A DNA stretch of 64,000 nucleotides from Kribbella sp. NBC_00382 (GTDB lineage Bacteria; Actinomycetota; Actinomycetes; Propionibacteriales; Kribbellaceae). A program made the translations under genes and the position numbers. Shown here piece after piece: positions 8,929 to 17,060 of the stretch; the first letter of the stretch is position 1, and every line of letters starts with the position of its first letter. Location of the stretch: NCBI RefSeq assembly GCF_036067295.1, contig NZ_CP107954.1, positions 6,138,001 through 6,202,000 on the forward strand. The letters are read 5' to 3'. Under the pieces are notes generated by a model. It was not told where the DNA came from. It did no database searches and saw only the letters and a list, made by a program, of their open reading frames with translations.

Positions 8929-9072
8929 CGCGAGCGCCCACCGCCCCGCCGCCACGCGAGCGCCCACCGCCCCGCCGCCACGCGAGCGCCCACCGCCCCG
9001 CCGCCACGCGAGCGCCCACCGCCCCGCCGCCACGCGAGCGCCCACCGCCCCGCCGCCACGCGAGCGCCCACC
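8929..9072 (+). repeat. Tandem 26-bp GC-rich repeat, about 5.5 copies
   Basis: A 26-base unit starting CGCGAGCGCCCACCGCC repeats at 8929, 8955, 8981, 9007, 9033 and 9059, the last copy being partial. Copies are essentially identical, which points to recent slippage or unequal crossing over. There are no spacers, so it is a tandem repeat and not a CRISPR array. It lies 40 bases after the surE stop and runs directly into a palindrome. Confidence 0.9.
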
Positions 9073-9164
9073 ATTTCGGTGGTTAACCCCCGAGCCGGTG
9101 GGTTGCCTCCCGTGCATACAGGGTGGCAACCCACCACTTGAGTGGATAACCCCCGAAATGGTGG
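9068..9164. repeat. Nested palindromic element, possible bidirectional terminator or mobile repeat
   Basis: Outer arms CCACCATTTCGG (9068-9079) and CCGAAATGGTGG (9153-9164) are perfect complements. Inside them lies a second perfect pair, GGTGGGTTGCC (9097-9107) and GGCAACCCACC (9125-9135), with CCC/GGG extending the stem towards the loop. Two near-identical blocks, GGTTAACCCCCG and GGATAACCCCCG, lie on either side of the inner stem. The layered symmetry resembles a MITE- or REP-like unit. There is no U-tract, so it would not be a classical terminator. Confidence 0.6.
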
Positions 9165-9236
9165 ACGCTTGGGGCGGTGAAGATCGCCACAGGGCTCCCG
9201 GCCGTACGCGGGGTGGTTGGTGTGGAATGATCGCCG

Positions 9237-9345
9237 GGACGGTAGTGGAGGAACACCGGTGACGGCCTGAGACGGCCGGATTCCGGGGCGGTCCCGCCAC
9301 TGTGACCGGGGTCGTTCCCGGAAGCCAGGACATCTGCTGCCGTCC
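9237..9345 (+). ncRNA. Cobalamin riboswitch upstream of the ChlID-type chelatase
   Basis: It contains the same core GGGGCGGTCCCGCCACTGTG (9284-9303) and a B12 box AGCCAGGACATCTGCTGCC as the element before cobN. P1 forms between GGACGGTAG (9237-9245) and CTGCCGTCC (9337-9345). A GTGGACACCCG motif and a GAAGGGA ribosome site follow before the ATG at 9430. The two riboswitches place both halves of the cobalt-insertion machinery under the same control. Confidence 0.93.
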
Positions 9346-9429
9346 GCCAGGGAGCGCTCTCCGCGCGCCCGGCGTGCCAAGTGCCGAGGCGGGCGTGGAC
9401 ACCCGCGGGACGAAGGGACACCACCCGTC

Positions 9430-11760
9430 ATGCGGTCTGCTCCAACCGGATCAACCCCCTCGAACAGCAACGAGCCGCCGCCTCCGGCCGGCCAGCGCCC
9501 GCCCGCCCCCGCCGTCGGCCAGCGCCCGCCCGCCGCTTCCGTCGGCCAGCGCCTGACTGCTGGTTTCCCCTTCACAGCGGTGGTCGGCATGTCCGACCTC
9601 CAGTTGGCGCTGATTCTCGCTGCGGTCTCGCCGGCGATCGGGGGCGTGCTGATCCGGGGCGAGAAGGGCACGGCGAAGTCCACCGCGGTCCGGGCACTCA
9701 CCGAGATCCTCCCCGCCGTAGACGTCATCGAAGGCTGCCGCTTCTCCTGCGACCCAGCCAACCCCGACCCGACCTGCCCCGACGGTCCGCACCCGTCAGA
9801 CTTCAGCTCTCAGGCCCGTCCGGCCCGCCTGATCGAGCTGCCCGTGGGCGCGACCGAGGACCGTGTTCTTGGTTCCCTCCATCTCGAGCGAGCGCTCTCT
9901 GAGGGCGTGACCGTCTACGAGCCGGGTCTGCTGGCTGCCGCCCACCGCGGGTTGCTGTACGTCGACGAGGTCAACCTTCTCCACGACCACCTGGTCGACG
10001 TACTGCTCGACGCCGCGGCGATGGGCCGCGCGACCGTCGAGCGCGACGGCGTCTCGATCACCCACCCGGCGCGCTTCGTCCTGGTCGGCACGATGAACCC
10101 CGAGGAAGGCGAACTCCGCCCGCAGCTCCTCGACCGCTTCGGCCTGACCGTCGACGTCGTCGCCAGCCGCGACCCCGCAGTACGGGTCGAGGTGATGCGC
10201 GCGCGACTCTCGTACGAGGCCGACCCGACTGCCTTCATCAACCGGTACGCCGGTGCGCAGGCCGAACTGTCCGAGCGCATCGTCAAAGCCCAGTCCCGTC
10301 TGGCGGACGTGATCCTCACCGACGCCGCGCTGCGCCAGATCGCCGAGATCTGCGCCTCCTTCGACGTCGACGGCATGCGCGCCGACCTCGTCACCGCCCG
10401 CACTGCGGTCGCGCACGCTGCCTGGTCGGGCCGGACTGTCGTCGAGGTCGAGGACGTCCGAGCCGCCGCCAAACTAGCCCTCCCACACCGCAAACGCCGC
10501 AACCCCTTCGACGCCCCCGGCCTGGACGACGACCAACTAGAACAAGCCATCCAAAACAGCACCCCACCGGACGACGACCCCGACGACGACCCAGACGGCG
10601 GTCCCGACGGCCCGCCCGGCGGGAACCCGGATGGTGGCGACTCGAACGGCGACGACCCCGACAACACCCCGCCGACCGACACCGACCGCGCGCCGAACAC
10701 CGACGCCGAACTCGACCGCCCCGACGCGACCCAACCGCCGACGAACGCCTCCGATCCGGACCAGACGAAGAACCCGGGGAGCGCTCTCCCCGGTCCGGCA
10801 CCGATCGGCGAGGTCGCTGCCAGCTCCGAGCCGTACAAAGCCCGCCTCCTGAGCGTGCAATCAGCCGGCGCAGGCGTCGCCGGCCGGCGCTCCAAAGCGC
10901 TCACCGACGTCGGTCGCGTCGTCGGCGACCGCCCCCGAGCCGGCCGAGAATCCGGCCGCCCCCACCTCCTCGCCACCATCCGCGCCGCCGCCCCCCACCA
11001 ACACGCCCGCGGCCGCTCACTCCCCGGCAGCGCCGATCGCGATGGCGCCGGCCCTGGTCGCACTGCCCCCGGTAGCACCGGCCCTGGTCGCACTGCCCCC
11101 GGCAGCACCAGCGCCGGCCCCGGCAGTACTGGTCTGGCCCGCTCGGGTGGCGGCCTTGCCGTCCGCGCCTCCGACGTGCGGCTCGCCGTTCGTGAGGGCC
11201 GCGAAGGCAACCTCGTGTTGTTCTGTGTGGACGCGTCCGGCTCGATGGGGACGAAGAAGCGGATGACCGAGGTCAAAACAGCGATCGTCTCGCTGCTGCT
11301 CGATGCCTACCAGCGCCGCGACACCGTCGGCCTGGTCACCTTCGCCGGGGCCGAGGCAACAGTCGCCCTCCCGCCGACGGGCAGCGTCGAGACCGCAGTG
11401 CGGCGTCTTGAGTCCCTGCCCACCGGCGGTCGCACCCCGCTGGCCGAGGGATTGCTGAAGGCTTCCGACGTACTCCGAATCGCCGCGATCCGCGATCCCC
11501 GCAGGCGTCCCTTGCTCGTCCTCGTCACCGACGGTCGCGCAACTGCCGGTGACAAGGCGTTCGCCAGGGCCAAGCAGGCCGCTGGCTGGCTCGGGCAGCA
11601 GGGGATCGCTTCGGTCGTGGTCGACTGTGAGCCGCGCCGCGGAGTCCGGCTGGGACTAGCAGGGGAGTTGGCCGCCGATCTCGGCGCGGAGTACCTGGAT
11701 CTGGGAGAAGTTGCCGCGGGCAATCTTGTTCGCGCGGTCACCGATCGGAGCGCCGCCTGA
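9430..11760 (+). CDS. Fused ChlI/ChlD-type cobaltochelatase AAA+/VWA subunit
   Basis: A 776-residue protein. After a Pro-rich N-terminal extension with repeated GQRPPA-like units comes an AAA+ domain: Walker A GEKGTAKST (about residue 77), Walker B LLYVDEVNLL (about 175) and GTMNPEEGELRPQLLDRFGL. A long acidic, Asp/Pro/Gly-rich linker (about residues 370-470) leads to a von Willebrand A domain with the MIDAS motif DASGSM (about 600) and TPLAEGL. This is the ChlI plus ChlD architecture that energises metal insertion, here most likely with CobN in place of CobS/CobT. The gene has its own cobalamin riboswitch, and cobO starts at the last base of its stop codon. Confidence 0.92.
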   Translation: MRSAPTGSTPSNSNEPPPPAGQRPPAPAVGQRPPAASVGQRLTAGFPFTAVVGMSDLQLALILAAVSPAIGGVLIRGEKGTAKSTAVRALTEILPAVDVIEGCRFSCDPANPDPTCPDGPHPSDFSSQARPARLIELPVGATEDRVLGSLHLERALSEGVTVYEPGLLAAAHRGLLYVDEVNLLHDHLVDVLLDAAAMGRATVERDGVSITHPARFVLVGTMNPEEGELRPQLLDRFGLTVDVVASRDPAVRVEVMRARLSYEADPTAFINRYAGAQAELSERIVKAQSRLADVILTDAALRQIAEICASFDVDGMRADLVTARTAVAHAAWSGRTVVEVEDVRAAAKLALPHRKRRNPFDAPGLDDDQLEQAIQNSTPPDDDPDDDPDGGPDGPPGGNPDGGDSNGDDPDNTPPTDTDRAPNTDAELDRPDATQPPTNASDPDQTKNPGSALPGPAPIGEVAASSEPYKARLLSVQSAGAGVAGRRSKALTDVGRVVGDRPRAGRESGRPHLLATIRAAAPHQHARGRSLPGSADRDGAGPGRTAPGSTGPGRTAPGSTSAGPGSTGLARSGGGLAVRASDVRLAVREGREGNLVLFCVDASGSMGTKKRMTEVKTAIVSLLLDAYQRRDTVGLVTFAGAEATVALPPTGSVETAVRRLESLPTGGRTPLAEGLLKASDVLRIAAIRDPRRRPLLVLVTDGRATAGDKAFARAKQAAGWLGQQGIASVVVDCEPRRGVRLGLAGELAADLGAEYLDLGEVAAGNLVRAVTDRSAA

Positions 11761-12374
11761 TGCCGCAGGGACAGCCAACCGTCGTACCGCAGGACGGCCT
11801 GACCACCCGGCAGCGCCGGAACCGGCCGCTGCTGATGGTGCACACCGGTGAAATGAAGGGCAAGTCGACCGCCGCGTTCGGGATGGCGCTGCGCGGCTGG
11901 AACCAGGGCTGGAACATCGGCGTCTTCCAGTTCGTCAAGAGCGCGAAGTGGAAGGTCGGCGAGGAGAGCGCGTTCCGGGCCCTCGGGAAGTTGCATGAGG
12001 CAACGGGTGAGGGCGGCCCGGTCGAGTGGCACAAGATGGGCGAGGGCTGGAGCTGGTCCCGCAAGGCCGGCACCGAGGAGGACCACGCCGCCGACGCGCT
12101 CGAGGGCTGGCGCGAGATCCAGCGCCGGATCGCCGCCGAGACCCATGACCTCTACGTGCTCGACGAGTTCACCTACCCGATGAAGTGGGGCTGGGTGGAC
12201 GTCGACGAGGTGGTCGAGACGCTGACCAACCGCCCGGGCCACCAATACGTGGTGATCACCGGCCGCAACGCTCACCAGAAGCTGCTCGACGCCGCCGACC
12301 TGGTCACCGAGATGACCAAGGTCAAGCACCCCATGGATGCCGGCCAGAAGGGCCAGAAAGGCATCGAGTGGTGA
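11760..12374 (+). CDS. cobO: Cob(I)yrinic acid a,c-diamide adenosyltransferase CobO
   Basis: A 204-residue protein with the P-loop GEMKGKSTAAFGMALR (about residues 29-44) and LYVLDEFTYPMKWGW, both characteristic of the CobO/BtuR/CobA family, which transfers the 5'-deoxyadenosyl group of ATP to the cobalt. Its length matches the family. The ATG overlaps the stop of the chelatase gene (TGATG), and cobB follows with a GTGA overlap, so the three genes are translationally coupled in one operon behind the second riboswitch. Confidence 0.96.
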   Translation: MPQGQPTVVPQDGLTTRQRRNRPLLMVHTGEMKGKSTAAFGMALRGWNQGWNIGVFQFVKSAKWKVGEESAFRALGKLHEATGEGGPVEWHKMGEGWSWSRKAGTEEDHAADALEGWREIQRRIAAETHDLYVLDEFTYPMKWGWVDVDEVVETLTNRPGHQYVVITGRNAHQKLLDAADLVTEMTKVKHPMDAGQKGQKGIEW

Positions 12375-13726
12375 TTCCACGGGTGGTGATCGCGGCGCCG
12401 TCGTCCAGCGCGGGTAAGACGACGGTTGCGGTCGGATTGATGGCTGCGCTGCGGCGGGCCGGGCACACGGTGGCCGGGTTCAAGGTCGGGCCGGACTACA
12501 TCGACCCGGGCTTTCACGCGGTGGCGACCGGACGGCCGGGGCGCAATCTCGATCCGATGCTGTCGGGTGAAGAACGGGTCGCGCCGCTGTTCGCACATGG
12601 GAGCGTGGGCGCGGACATCGCCATCGTCGAGGGCGTGATGGGCCTGTACGACGGCGCGCTGGGCACTGAGGGGTACTCGTCGACCGCCCACGTCTCCAAG
12701 TTGCTGCAGGCACCGGTCGTGCTGGTGGTGGACGCATCGGCGGCCGGTCGCAGTGTTGGCGCGGTCGTCCAGGGGTTCGTCGCTTTCGACACCGGCGTGC
12801 GCATTGTCGGGGTGATCCTCAACAAGGTTGGCTCCGACCGGCATGAGGCCGAAGTGCGGGCAGGGGTTGCGCCAACCGGCGTACCGGTTCTCGGTGTACT
12901 GCGTCGCGATACCCGGCTGACCGTTCCCAGTCGGCACCTCGGACTCATCCCCGCCGACGAGCAACGCGAGCAGGCCGTGACGGCAGTCGACGCCGCCGCC
13001 GAACTGGTGAAGCAAGGCGTCGACCTGGAAGCCTTTGTCGCCGCTGCACGTGCGGCCACTCCGCTCGATGTGATCGCTTGGGATCCCGCCGCAGAGGTGG
13101 CCCCGGCCGAAGAAGGCCGCCCGGTGATCGCCGTGGCCGGTGGCCCGGTCTTCTCCTTCCGCTACACCGAGACCGCCGAGCTGCTGACCGCCGCCGGCGC
13201 CGACGTCGTCACCTTCGACCCGCTGCATGAATCCTTGCCTGAGGCAACATCAGCGCTGTACCTCGGCGGCGGCTTCCCGGAACTCCACGCGGAAGCGCTC
13301 TCCGACAACGTCGCGCTCCGCGACCAGGTCGCTGCCGAGATCGCCGCCGGCCTGCCGGTCGTCGCCGAGTGCGCCGGCCTCCTGTACCTGTGCCGCGAAC
13401 TCGACGGCCACCAACTCACCGGCGTCCTCCCCGCCAAGGGCCAGATGACGAGCCGCCTCACCCTCGGCTACCGCACCGCGATCGCCGCCTCGACGACGGC
13501 GATCTTCGACGAGGGCCGCCGCGTGCACGGGCATGAGTTCCACCGGACCACTGTGGAGTTCGACGAGGACGTCCCGGCCGCCTGGTACCTACCGGGCGGC
13601 AAGCAGGAGGGCTTCGCGCGAGCCCAGATCCACGCCTCCTACCTCCACCTGCACTGGACGGCCACGCCCGACGTCCCGGCCAGGTTCGTGGCGGCCGCAC
13701 GAGTCCACGCGGGGCTGGAGAAGTGA
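12371..13726 (+). CDS. cobB: Hydrogenobyrinic acid a,c-diamide synthase CobB
   Basis: About 451 residues. The N-terminal P-loop-like APSSSAGKTTVAVGL, then FKVGPDYIDPGFH and VEGVMGLYDG, are the CobB/CbiA synthetase motifs. The C-terminal half is a class I glutamine amidotransferase of the CobBQ type with nucleophile Cys in VVAECAGLLYL (about residue 335) and a His in the HASYLHLHW segment. It amidates the a and c carboxylates using glutamine and ATP. The GTG at 12371 (or the adjacent GTG at 12368) overlaps the cobO stop. A longer upstream reading frame is only the other frame of cobO. Confidence 0.95.
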   Translation: MIPRVVIAAPSSSAGKTTVAVGLMAALRRAGHTVAGFKVGPDYIDPGFHAVATGRPGRNLDPMLSGEERVAPLFAHGSVGADIAIVEGVMGLYDGALGTEGYSSTAHVSKLLQAPVVLVVDASAAGRSVGAVVQGFVAFDTGVRIVGVILNKVGSDRHEAEVRAGVAPTGVPVLGVLRRDTRLTVPSRHLGLIPADEQREQAVTAVDAAAELVKQGVDLEAFVAAARAATPLDVIAWDPAAEVAPAEEGRPVIAVAGGPVFSFRYTETAELLTAAGADVVTFDPLHESLPEATSALYLGGGFPELHAEALSDNVALRDQVAAEIAAGLPVVAECAGLLYLCRELDGHQLTGVLPAKGQMTSRLTLGYRTAIAASTTAIFDEGRRVHGHEFHRTTVEFDEDVPAAWYLPGGKQEGFARAQIHASYLHLHWTATPDVPARFVAAARVHAGLEK

Positions 13727-15192
13727 GCCTCATCCTAGGCATCGGCCTACGCTCCGGTACGTCGTACCGGGAGCTCCGTGACCTCGTGGACTCGGCGCTG
13801 GTCTCGCTGCAGCCGGCAACCGTGAGCCAAGTGGTCACAGTCGACGGCAAGGAGACAGAGCCCGGTCTGCAGCGACTAGTGGCCTCACTGGGAGCGACGC
13901 TGTTCACCGCGACCAAGCTGGAGCTCTCTCAGCAACCAGTACCGACTCCCAGCGAGCAGGTCGACCGCCTGGCCGGTACTACGAGCGTCGCCGAGGCAGC
14001 TGTCATCCTCAGCGGCGCCGAGCTCGTACTACCGAAGCAGGCCTCGGCGCGAGCAACCGTCGCCGTCGGCCGGCTGCCAGAGACGGCCGGTGGCGCGGCG
14101 GGCGCAGCCGGTGAGGCGTCGGCCGCGGGGGTGACACCTGCTCCTGGGTATGCGGTGGGGGAGCGGGACGTAGTTCACCGGGTACTGGCAGAGCGGCGTG
14201 ATGTGAGGCGTGGGTTCCTGGACCGGCCTATTGCCGATGACGTGCTGACCAGAGTGCTGGAGTCGGCACATCGGGCACCTAGTGTCGGCCTAAGCCAGCC
14301 GTGGGACTTCCTGCTGATCAAGGACGTCGCTACCCGGCGGAAGATCCATGACCTCGCCTCTGCGCAGCGCGACGCCTTTGCGGCTTCACTACCCGCCGAC
14401 CGGCGCAGCTCCTTCGACGGGTTGAAGATCGAGGCGATCCTCGACACTCCGCTGAACATCGCCGTCACCTGTGACCCAGGGCGAGGTGGCCGGCACGTAC
14501 TGGGTCGGCATGCGGATCCACGGACCACCTGGTTCTCCGCGGCCATCGCGATCCAGAACCTGTGGCTGGCAGCACGCGCGGAAGGGCTCGGCGTCGGCTG
14601 GGTGTCCTTCTTCGAGCCTGGTGAGGTCGCAGCGGTACTGGATCTGCCTTCGCACGTTGAGCTGGTCGGGTACCTCTGTATTGGTCACGTGGTGGAGTTC
14701 GCTGCGGCCCCGGAGCTGGTGAGGAGCGGCTGGGCTGCTCGGAGGCCGCTGTCGTGGGCAGTGCACCAGGAGTCATGGGGACAGCGCGGGTTGCCGGGTG
14801 TGGAGCCCAGTGCCGTGATTGCTGGGGATGCTGCTGCGGCGACAGGCGTAGTACGGGCTGTAGGTGCACAGGTGGTTCGCATGATCGTGGCTGAGGTCGC
14901 GGCTGCCAGCTATCTGGAGCAGGCGGATGCGCTCGTAGTACAGGTTGGTACTGAGAAGCCTGCTGCCGACTACGGAGTGCTGTGGCGTCCTGCACGGACA
15001 GTGGATGAGGCTGTCGAGCTAGGCGTGGAAGTAGCGCGGGATCTTGTGCTGCAAGGGGTTGGGGCGATCCAGCTGGAGCTGGTCTCGGACTCGGCGCATG
15101 CGGCCGGACTGGCGCGCGGGGTGCGGTTGGGGGCGCTGGCCTGCGGAGTGGTCATGGATGAGCCGGTGGAGGTGAAAGACTCCTCTGCATGA
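13723..15192 (+). CDS. bluB: CobE-BluB fusion with an extra C-terminal domain
   Basis: A 489-residue three-part protein. Residues 1-120 resemble CobE/CbiG C-terminal domains (GIGLRSGTSYREL near the start, then PVPTPSEQVDRLAG, VAEAAVIL, LPKQASARATVAVGRL). An Ala/Gly-rich linker (about 121-145) follows. Residues 146-355 are BluB, the nitroreductase-fold enzyme that makes 5,6-dimethylbenzimidazole from FMNH2 and O2: RRDVRRGFLDRP, HRAPSVGLSQPW, AIQNLWLAARAEGLGVGWVS. The last 130 residues are not BluB. They include a DEAVELGVEVARDLVLQG segment that faintly recalls the C-terminal domain of hydroxymethylbilane synthase; I treat that as a guess. The GTG overlaps the cobB stop. Confidence 0.85.
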   Translation: MSLILGIGLRSGTSYRELRDLVDSALVSLQPATVSQVVTVDGKETEPGLQRLVASLGATLFTATKLELSQQPVPTPSEQVDRLAGTTSVAEAAVILSGAELVLPKQASARATVAVGRLPETAGGAAGAAGEASAAGVTPAPGYAVGERDVVHRVLAERRDVRRGFLDRPIADDVLTRVLESAHRAPSVGLSQPWDFLLIKDVATRRKIHDLASAQRDAFAASLPADRRSSFDGLKIEAILDTPLNIAVTCDPGRGGRHVLGRHADPRTTWFSAAIAIQNLWLAARAEGLGVGWVSFFEPGEVAAVLDLPSHVELVGYLCIGHVVEFAAAPELVRSGWAARRPLSWAVHQESWGQRGLPGVEPSAVIAGDAAAATGVVRAVGAQVVRMIVAEVAAASYLEQADALVVQVGTEKPAADYGVLWRPARTVDEAVELGVEVARDLVLQGVGAIQLELVSDSAHAAGLARGVRLGALACGVVMDEPVEVKDSSA

Positions 15193-15803
15193 CCGTCCCA
15201 CCCCAAGGCCCTGCGCCTATGTACGTTCCCGCCTTCTCGATGAAGCAGCGGATCACCCTGATGGCGAACAGGTACGAACTGCTCACCACCAACCCGGATG
15301 GCACCGACGGGCCGCTGCTGGCGTTCGCGCAGCAGAAGCGGATGGCGTTCAAGGAGCAGGTGACCTTCTACGCCGACGACACCAAGGCCCAGGCGGTCTT
15401 CTCCTTCAAGGCCCGCAAGCGCCTCGACCTCGGGTCGGGGTACGACGTCTTCGACGCGAACGGCCAGCCGATCGGCTGGTTCAAGAAGGAGTTCGGCAAG
15501 AGCCTGCTGCGGTCGAGCTGGCAGCTGACCAGCCCGGGGCTGGAGTCCGACGGCAGCGAGCGGAACCCGACGATCGCGATCGTCCGGCGGATCTGGCAGT
15601 TCGTCCCGTTCGTCGGCGAGATCCCGCTGCCGTTCATCTTCCACTTCGACTTCAAGGACCGCGCCACCGGTCAGCCGGTGCTGTCGGTCGAGCGCAAGAT
15701 CTCGGTCCGCGACCGGTACCGGGTGAGCGTGCAGGACCCACGGCTCGACTTCCGGGTCGCCGCCGCGATGACGGTCGCGCTGGACGCGCTGCAGAGTCGC
15801 TGA
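15189..15803 (+). CDS. LURP-one/Tubby-like domain protein
   Basis: A 204-residue soluble protein with no signal peptide. The pattern of beta strands with MKQRITLMANRYELL, FSFKARKRLDLGSGYDVFDA, GWFKKEFGKSLLRSSWQL and a C-terminal FRVAAAMTVALDA helix fits the LURP-one-related/scramblase fold, a 12-stranded barrel around one helix. The biochemical role in bacteria is not settled. Its ATG overlaps the stop of the BluB fusion gene, so it is the last gene of the B12 operon, closed by a strong hairpin 7 bases after its stop. Confidence 0.7.
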   Translation: MTVPPQGPAPMYVPAFSMKQRITLMANRYELLTTNPDGTDGPLLAFAQQKRMAFKEQVTFYADDTKAQAVFSFKARKRLDLGSGYDVFDANGQPIGWFKKEFGKSLLRSSWQLTSPGLESDGSERNPTIAIVRRIWQFVPFVGEIPLPFIFHFDFKDRATGQPVLSVERKISVRDRYRVSVQDPRLDFRVAAAMTVALDALQSR

Positions 15804-15809
15804 TCTGTA

Positions 15810-15854
15810 CTACGCCCGCAGTACGTTCCGCACCTGGACGTACTGCGGGCGTAG
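15810..15854. terminator. Strong hairpin terminator after the B12 operon
   Basis: Perfect 17-bp arms CTACGCCCGCAGTACGT (15810-15826) and ACGTACTGCGGGCGTAG (15838-15854) surround an 11-base loop. A loosely T-rich stretch (CTGTCTGCTCACTCTTTT) follows. This is the longest uninterrupted inverted repeat I noticed in the window and cleanly separates the B12 operon from the LolA-like gene. Confidence 0.8.
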
Positions 15855-15930
15855 CTGTCTGCTCACTCTTTTGGGTGAACGGACCCTGAGCCGCTTGGTT
15901 CGGCGGGTGCGCGGTGCGAGTCTTGTAGAC

Positions 15931-17043
15931 ATGGGTGCAGCGAAGCGCAGTCGACGGTGGTTGGTGCCGGTCACGGCAGTCGCAGTGGTGGCAGGGGTGG
16001 GGGCGTTCGGGCCGATGGTCGCGGACGCGTCTCCAGACCTGCCCGGGATCACCGCGCAGGAGCTGCTTGCCCGGGTGCAAACGGCGAAGGTCGACGGTCT
16101 GTCGGGCACGGTGAAGTCGTCGACCGACCTCGGTCTGCCGACGCTGCCCGGGATGGACGGCCAAGCCACCCAGTTCCTCGACCTGCTGACCGGTGACCAC
16201 ACCGCGCGGGTCGCCTTCGCCGGACCTGACAAGGCACGGGTCTCGGTGCTCGACAACATGGCCGAGCGGGTGCTGACCACGGACGGCAAGACCGCGTGGG
16301 CCTATGACTCGGCCAAGCGCGAGGCGACCAAGATCGCAGTGCCCGCGCATACGGCCAAGCCGGAGGTCGCACCGGAGAAGCAGACCTATGACCCGCAGGC
16401 GGTGGCGCAGAAGTTCCTGGCCGCGATAGACCCGACCACCAAGGTCGAGGTCAGCGGCACCGAGAAGGTGGCCGGCCGTGACGCGTACAAGCTGCGCCTG
16501 GTGCCGAAGACGGACCAGACCACGGTCGGCTCGGTGACGCTGGCGGTCGACTCCAAGACCTGGGTACCGCTGCAGGTGACCGTGATGCCGCGGACCGGCA
16601 AGGACCCGGCCGTGCAGCTCGGGTTCTCGGCGGTCTCGTTCGACGTACCGTCCGCGAGCACCTTCGCGTTCACGCCGCCGAAGGGTGTGAAGGTGACGGA
16701 GCAGAAGGTCCCGTCGAAGGCCCCCGGCAAGAAGACCCCGCCGATCGTGCCGAAGCCCGGCGCCCCGAAGCCGTCCCAACCGTCCCAGCCGTCTACGGAC
16801 CGGCCGACCGTTGTCGGCGAAGGCTGGAACGCCGTCGTCGAGCTCCACGGCAAGGCCCAGACGGGCAACCCCGCTCTCGACCAACTCCTGGCCAAGGCGC
16901 CGACCGTGCAGGGCACGTGGGGCAGCGGCAAGATCCTCTCCACCAAGATGGTCAACGCCCTGATCACCACCGACGGCCGCATCTTCGCCGGCCTGGTCAC
17001 CCCAGAAGCCCTGCAATCCGCCGCCGCCAAGGCCCCCCGCTGA
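15931..17043 (+). CDS. Secreted LolA/RseB-like lipoprotein-carrier-fold protein
   Basis: About 370 residues from the ATG at 15931. A basic start and hydrophobic stretch (KRSRRWLVPVTAVAVVAGVG) form a signal peptide or anchor. The mature part starts with ITAQELLARVQTAKVDGLSG and continues with repeated beta strands (VLTTDGKTAWAYDSAKREA, GRDAYKLRLVPK, VTLAVDSKTWVPLQVTV, VQLGFSAVSFDVPSASTFAFTPP), the half-barrel fold of LolA/RseB and DUF2092 proteins. A Pro/Lys-rich linker (about 260-295) separates a C-terminal domain ending with a TDGRIFAGLVTPEALQ segment. It lies 17 bases before an ABC exporter pair and may serve the same cell-envelope process. Confidence 0.75.
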   Translation: MGAAKRSRRWLVPVTAVAVVAGVGAFGPMVADASPDLPGITAQELLARVQTAKVDGLSGTVKSSTDLGLPTLPGMDGQATQFLDLLTGDHTARVAFAGPDKARVSVLDNMAERVLTTDGKTAWAYDSAKREATKIAVPAHTAKPEVAPEKQTYDPQAVAQKFLAAIDPTTKVEVSGTEKVAGRDAYKLRLVPKTDQTTVGSVTLAVDSKTWVPLQVTVMPRTGKDPAVQLGFSAVSFDVPSASTFAFTPPKGVKVTEQKVPSKAPGKKTPPIVPKPGAPKPSQPSQPSTDRPTVVGEGWNAVVELHGKAQTGNPALDQLLAKAPTVQGTWGSGKILSTKMVNALITTDGRIFAGLVTPEALQSAAAKAPR

Positions 17044-17060
17044 CCAACCAGGCGACCCCG

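Noticed and set aside
8929..9072. CRISPR array
   Set aside because: The 26-bp units follow each other without spacers, and no cas genes are nearby.
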